DNA of 39,753 nt from Pseudomarimonas sp964350895. Its GTDB lineage: Bacteria; Pseudomonadota; Gammaproteobacteria; Xanthomonadales; Xanthomonadaceae. The notes below the pieces were generated by a model. That model was not told the DNA's origin, searched no databases, and saw only the letters and a list, made by a program, of their open reading frames with translations. Below are positions 36,391 through 39,753 of the stretch, in pieces (the first letter of the stretch is position 1; the number at the start of each line of letters is the position of its first letter). The stretch covers positions 1 to 39,753 of the forward strand of contig CAYGMG010000017.1 of NCBI GenBank assembly GCA_964350895.1, read 5' to 3'. The position numbers and the translations under genes are program-made.

Positions 36391-36472
36391 CCGCAAAGCC
36401 TAGTCTCCCGACCGTGAATCCGCGGTGCGCTGGCGGGCTACCATGGCTGGTGTCCCCGGCTGGAGCCCATAG

Positions 36473-36931
36473 ATGAGCGACGACCTGCTGCAGATCGCCT
36501 GCCCACACTGCCATGTGGCAAACCGCGTGCCGCAGGCGCGCCTCGATGAGCAGCCGCAGTGCGGGCGTTGCAAGAACCCGCTGTTCTGCGGCGCACCGTT
36601 TGCGCTGGACGCGGCGAGTTTCGATGCCCACGCGCTGCGTGCCGACCTGCCCCTGCTGGTGGATTTCTGGGCGCCCTGGTGCGGACCCTGCCGCAGCATG
36701 GCGCCGGCCTTCGCGCAGGCTACGGCGCAGCTGGAACCCTGGATGCATCTGGCCAAGGTCGACACCGAGGCGCAGCCGCAGCTCGGCGCCCAGTTCGGCA
36801 TCCGCAGCATCCCGACCATGGTCCTGATCCAGCGCGGCGAAGAGATCGCCCGGCAGTCCGGCGCCTTGCCTGCCCAAGCGATCATCCAGTTCGCCCGCAA
36901 CGCCCTGATCCAGCACCTTAACCAGGAGTAG
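36473..36931 (+). CDS. trxC: Thioredoxin 2 (TrxC)
   Basis: The product has 152 residues. The N-terminal zinc-binding segment has CPHC and CGRC pairs (about 11-38), which distinguishes TrxC from thioredoxin 1. The active site is WCGPC at about 67-71 in LLVDFWAPWCGPCRSMAP, and the cis-Pro is in IRSIPTMVLI. It is a cytosolic disulfide reductase that supports oxidative-stress defence. The start has TGGAG 8 bases upstream. The OsmC gene begins 5 bases after its stop, so the two form an antioxidant operon. It is divergent from the photolyase fusion gene. Confidence 0.96.
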   Translation: MSDDLLQIACPHCHVANRVPQARLDEQPQCGRCKNPLFCGAPFALDAASFDAHALRADLPLLVDFWAPWCGPCRSMAPAFAQATAQLEPWMHLAKVDTEAQPQLGAQFGIRSIPTMVLIQRGEEIARQSGALPAQAIIQFARNALIQHLNQE

Positions 36932-36936
36932 CCCCG

Positions 36937-37398
36937 ATGAGCGAAGCCGGCTTCAGCATCACCGTCGAGCAGGAAAGCGACTACGTGTTCCGGGTCATCT
37001 TCGATGACACCGACGCCCCTGACCTGCTCACCGACGAGCCCGAACCGCTGGGTGGCGGCAGCGGCCCCAATCCGTCGCGCATGCTGGTTGCTGCGGTGGC
37101 CAACTGCATGAGCGCGAGCCTGCTGTTCGCCCTGCGCAAGTTCAAGAACGCCCCCGGCAAGCTGGTCACCTGCGCCACCGCGACGCTGGGCCGGAACGCC
37201 GACAAGCGCCTTCGCGTCGAGCGCATCGATGCCACCATCAGCCTGCCCGGTGACCCGGCCGACTATCAGAATCTGGACCGCATCCTCGCCCAGTTCGAGC
37301 AGTTCTGCGTGGTGACCGAGAGCGTGCGGCACGGGGTCGAGGTGGCGGTCAGCGTGGCCGATGCGCAGGGGCGCGTGCTGCACCCGCAGCCGGGCTGA
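36937..37398 (+). CDS. OsmC family peroxidase-like protein
   Basis: The product has 153 residues, normal for OsmC/Ohr proteins. Two cysteines sit where the catalytic pair is found: VAAVANCMSASLLFAL, and QFEQFCVVTESVRHG. The family reduces organic or other peroxides through a Cys-Cys mechanism. The protein is cytosolic and small, with no signal. It is the second gene of the trxC-osmC unit. The 164 bases after it contain no recognised feature before the NYN gene. Confidence 0.9.
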   Translation: MSEAGFSITVEQESDYVFRVIFDDTDAPDLLTDEPEPLGGGSGPNPSRMLVAAVANCMSASLLFALRKFKNAPGKLVTCATATLGRNADKRLRVERIDATISLPGDPADYQNLDRILAQFEQFCVVTESVRHGVEVAVSVADAQGRVLHPQPG

Positions 37399-37562
37399 GC
37401 GTGTGCGCCGGCGCTGCGCGCTGCGGGCGTGGCTTGAACTGAAGGCGCCGACATGCAGGGACCGCTGCGTCGGGCCGCACGGTCTGGCGGGGCGCCACGC
37501 GCGTTGACGGCAACGCGGCGGGCGATCAACCTCGTGGGGTTCGCACACGGAAGCCTGCAGCC

Positions 37563-38375
37563 ATGCCCACGCCCAACGACCAGCTTCGACTTGCCGTCCT
37601 GATCGACGCCGACAACGCCCAGCCCTCGATCATCGAAGGCCTGCTGCAGGAAGTCGCCCGGCTCGGCGCGGCGACCGTGCGGCGCATCTATGGTGACTGG
37701 ACGCGCACCGCGCATGGCGGCTGGAAGCGCCACCTGCTCGCGCATTCGGTGCAGCCGGTGCAGCAGTTCGCCTACACCAGCGGCAAGAACGCCACCGACA
37801 GCGCAATGATCATCGACGCCATGGACCTGCTCTATACCCGGCGTTTCGACGGTTTCTGCCTGGTCTCCAGCGATAGCGACTTCACCCGCCTTGCGGTGCG
37901 TATTCGCGAGGAGGGCCTGCAGGTGTTCGGTTTTGGCGAGCGCAAGACACCGCAACCCTTCGTCGCCGCCTGCAATCGTTTCATCTACACCGAGCTGCTG
38001 CGTGCCAATGCCAATGCTGAAGGTGGCGCCGATGACGACACCGAAGCGGAGGATGAGCCCGGCAGCCGGGGCGGAACCTCGCGGCAGGCGAAACCGCCGC
38101 GGCGCAACGAACCCAAGACCGCGGAGCCCGGCGATGTCGATCCGGCAACCCTGCTGCGCACCGCGGTGGACGAGGTCGATGGCGACGGCGACTGGGTGCC
38201 GCTGGCGGTGGTCGGCAACTACCTCAACAAGCTGCGCCCCGACTTCGACCCGCGTCTGTTCGGCCACCGCAAGCTCAGCGACCTGTTCGCCGCCTATCCG
38301 AAACACTTCGAACTGCGCGCCGAGCCGGTGCCCGGCAGCAGCAGCAAGGTGATCTACGTGCGGCTGCCGGGCTGA
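37563..38375 (+). CDS. NYN domain protein with C-terminal OST-HTH/LOTUS domain
   Basis: The product has 270 residues. The N-terminal NYN/PIN-like domain (about 8-145) has the acidic residues of this nuclease fold in VLIDADNAQPS, the ATDSAMIIDAMDLLY region and CLVSSDSDFTRLA. A charged, low-complexity linker (about 155-185) leads to a C-terminal domain with VPLAVVGNYLNKLRPDFDPRLFGHRKLSDLFAAYPKHFEL, described here by its region at about 205-255. It matches the OST-HTH/LOTUS RNA-binding fold. Related proteins are proposed to bind or cut RNA. The acidic residues are present, so ribonuclease activity is plausible. GGAAG lies 9 bases before the ATG. Confidence 0.88.
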   Translation: MPTPNDQLRLAVLIDADNAQPSIIEGLLQEVARLGAATVRRIYGDWTRTAHGGWKRHLLAHSVQPVQQFAYTSGKNATDSAMIIDAMDLLYTRRFDGFCLVSSDSDFTRLAVRIREEGLQVFGFGERKTPQPFVAACNRFIYTELLRANANAEGGADDDTEAEDEPGSRGGTSRQAKPPRRNEPKTAEPGDVDPATLLRTAVDEVDGDGDWVPLAVVGNYLNKLRPDFDPRLFGHRKLSDLFAAYPKHFELRAEPVPGSSSKVIYVRLPG

Positions 38376-38490
38376 TCGTCCTTGTTGGCGGGCATCGTCC
38401 GCCGCGCAACCCGCGACCAGTCCGGTCGCTGATGCTGGCAGAATCGCCGTCCTGGCGCGCCGCCCGCAGCCCATCGAAGGATTTCCGCTG

Positions 38491-39624
38491 ATGCCCCAGG
38501 CCGCCGCCGTGCCGGCCATCGATCGCTCGCTCTCGATCTGGCTCGATGCCTTTCGCGTGCTGGCGGCGTTGTTTGTCTACCTGGGCCACGCGGTCTATCT
38601 CGGCGTCGCCCCGCGAGCGCTGTCCCTGACCTGGCATCGCAGCGCCGACGATGCGGTGACCGTGTTCTTCGTCCTCTCCGGGCTGGTGATCGCGCACTCG
38701 ACCCTCGGCCGAGCCCGCGATGCGGGTTACTACGCACTCGCGCGGCTCTCGCGGGTGTACTCGGTGGTGCTGCCAGCGCTGGCTTGCGTGTTGCTCCTTG
38801 ACGGCATCGGCATGCATATCGACCCGGCGCTGTACACGCCGGACTGGCAATACCCGAAGCTCGAACTGTACTTGCCGTTCCACCTGCTGTTCCTCGGCGA
38901 AACCTGGCTGGGACCGATCCAGCCATTCACCGCGCTGCCGTACTGGTCGCTGGCCTACGAGGCCTGGTATTACCTGCTGTTCGGCTGGCTGGTGTTCGCG
39001 CCAGGCCGCTGGCGCTGGCCGGGGGCGCTGGTGATCACACTGGTCATGGGCCCGGCGATCCTCGTGCTGCTGCCGCTGTGGATGCTCGGCGTGCTGCTGT
39101 ACTACCGGCTGGCCGCCATGCGTTTGTCGCCACGAAGCGCCTGCTTGCTGCTGGGCGCCATGCCGCTGTGCTACGCGGCGTATCTGCTGCTCGGGCTGCG
39201 CGACGCGCTTGACGGCGCGTCGCGCGAACTCTACTCATGGCTCGACGCGCTGTTGCCTTTCGCATTCGATGCCGGCTCCAGCGGTCACGTTCTTTCCGAT
39301 ATTCCGGTGGCCCTGATGTTCGCCGCCGCCCTGGTCGGGTGCCGTCAGGCCGGCCTGTCCTGGCCGCCCTTGCTAGCCAGTTCGATCCGCTGGCTGGCAG
39401 GTCGCAGTTTCACCTTCTACCTGCTTCACTTCAGCGCCCTGGTCCTGATCAAGACCTGCGGATTGGGTGACGGAAGCGCAGGAGAGTTCCTGCTCGCCAC
39501 CGCGCTGGTGCTGCTGGCGACCGCCCTGCTTGCCGAGATCGGCGAGAACCGGCGGCTTGCCTATCGAAACGCACTGGTCTGGCTATGGACCCGCAGCCTG
39601 GGCCGGCTGCGCGCGCTTCGCTAG
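38491..39624 (+). CDS. Acyltransferase family 3 membrane protein (OafA-like)
   Basis: The product has 377 residues with about ten hydrophobic helices. The N-terminal signature SIWLDAFRVLAALFVYLGHAVYLG carries the conserved His near residue 33. FFVLSGLVIAHSTLGRARDAGYYALARLSRVYSVVLPAL is the FF-LSG-fold region with the R-x-x-R pattern. These proteins O-acylate surface sugars such as lipopolysaccharide, exopolysaccharide or Nod-type glycans. The acceptor cannot be told from the sequence. There is no adjacent polysaccharide cluster in the window. AAGGA lies upstream of the ATG. The final gene here, followed by a family A repeat. Confidence 0.88.
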   Translation: MPQAAAVPAIDRSLSIWLDAFRVLAALFVYLGHAVYLGVAPRALSLTWHRSADDAVTVFFVLSGLVIAHSTLGRARDAGYYALARLSRVYSVVLPALACVLLLDGIGMHIDPALYTPDWQYPKLELYLPFHLLFLGETWLGPIQPFTALPYWSLAYEAWYYLLFGWLVFAPGRWRWPGALVITLVMGPAILVLLPLWMLGVLLYYRLAAMRLSPRSACLLLGAMPLCYAAYLLLGLRDALDGASRELYSWLDALLPFAFDAGSSGHVLSDIPVALMFAAALVGCRQAGLSWPPLLASSIRWLAGRSFTFYLLHFSALVLIKTCGLGDGSAGEFLLATALVLLATALLAEIGENRRLAYRNALVWLWTRSLGRLRALR

Positions 39625-39670
39625 ATCGAACCGCCGCGCCAGCGGGGCGCGGGTTGTGAGGGTCTTTGAC

Positions 39671-39753
39671 GGGCGCACTGTTGTCGTTCGCAGGGGATGC
39701 CGGCGAGCTGTTGTGGGAGCGGATCGTATCCGCGACCGCAGCGCTACAGGCTT
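39671..39753 (+). repeat. Dispersed intergenic repeat, family A, copy 5 (runs to window edge)
   Basis: It contains TTGTCGTTCGC, GGCGAGCTGTTGTGGGAG and the GCGGATCGTATCCGC core, then CGACCGCAGCGC. It shares the GGCGAGCTGTTGTGGGAG variant with copy 3. It may continue beyond the window. Confidence 0.82.

Noticed and set aside
36439..36444. TACCAT upstream of trxC as another leaderless promoter
   Set aside because: It is 28 bases from the ATG and a normal TGGAG ribosome-binding site lies between, so a short ordinary leader is more likely.

Overview
The window is GC-rich, densely coding DNA from a gammaproteobacterium. It most resembles the Xanthomonadales/Lysobacterales, near Rhodanobacteraceae or Lysobacteraceae. 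This placement is by recollection of gene families, not by a search. The supporting families are the short H-NS-like protein, the CopL-like cap of a CusBA operon, an ECF sigma factor coupled to a transmembrane Ser/Thr kinase, and secreted proteins ending in a Phe-x-x-Gly-Phe-Glu tail. I found no rRNA, tRNA, CRISPR array, transposase or phage gene. I call 26 protein genes, all intact.

Layout. 1-4632: a cytosolic protein of unknown function, a large secreted protein of unknown function, an H-NS family protein, and a threonine/serine-exporter-type membrane protein. 4785-8324: a tightly overlapping four-gene MCE (Mla-type) lipid transport operon with permease (STAS fusion), ATPase, MCE protein and lipoprotein. 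It is met tail to tail by an AlkB-like dioxygenase gene. 9038-12099: an ECF sigma factor translationally coupled to a membrane Ser/Thr kinase with a repeat-rich C-terminal region. 12571-18925: two large secreted multidomain proteins on the minus strand; one has a zinc-protease-like motif, a VWA domain and Ca-binding-like repeats. 19443-25741: an amidase, ETF-ubiquinone oxidoreductase and a beta-propeller sensor diguanylate cyclase. 26335-31295: a CopL-like protein plus CusB and CusA for copper/silver efflux. 31306-39624: an HDOD-type protein, a CDF zinc exporter, a photolyase/FAD-oxidoreductase fusion, TrxC, OsmC, a NYN-LOTUS RNA-binding protein and an acyltransferase.

The most interesting region is about 9.0-19.0 kb. 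The sigma factor lacks the usual acidic cluster in region 2.2 and has Thr/Ser residues there instead, and its partner is a kinase. This fits the known phosphorylation-activated ECF/PknS-type systems. The two secreted-protein genes just downstream share a two-block upstream sequence (CCTGTCGTTT, 8 variable bases, GGATTGCGAA) at promoter distance from both start codons. I infer a candidate kinase-sigma circuit controlling a surface or secreted protease/VWA system. Both proteins, and a third secreted protein at 1068-2873, end in the same short GFE-type tail, which may be a sorting signal.

Intergenic regions hold dispersed structured repeats. One family has a GCGGATcgtATCCGC core and five copies. 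A second is a GTAGGGTGCGCC inverted-repeat family. A 162-bp MITE-like element has perfect 20-bp terminal inverted repeats and a hairpin at its exact centre.
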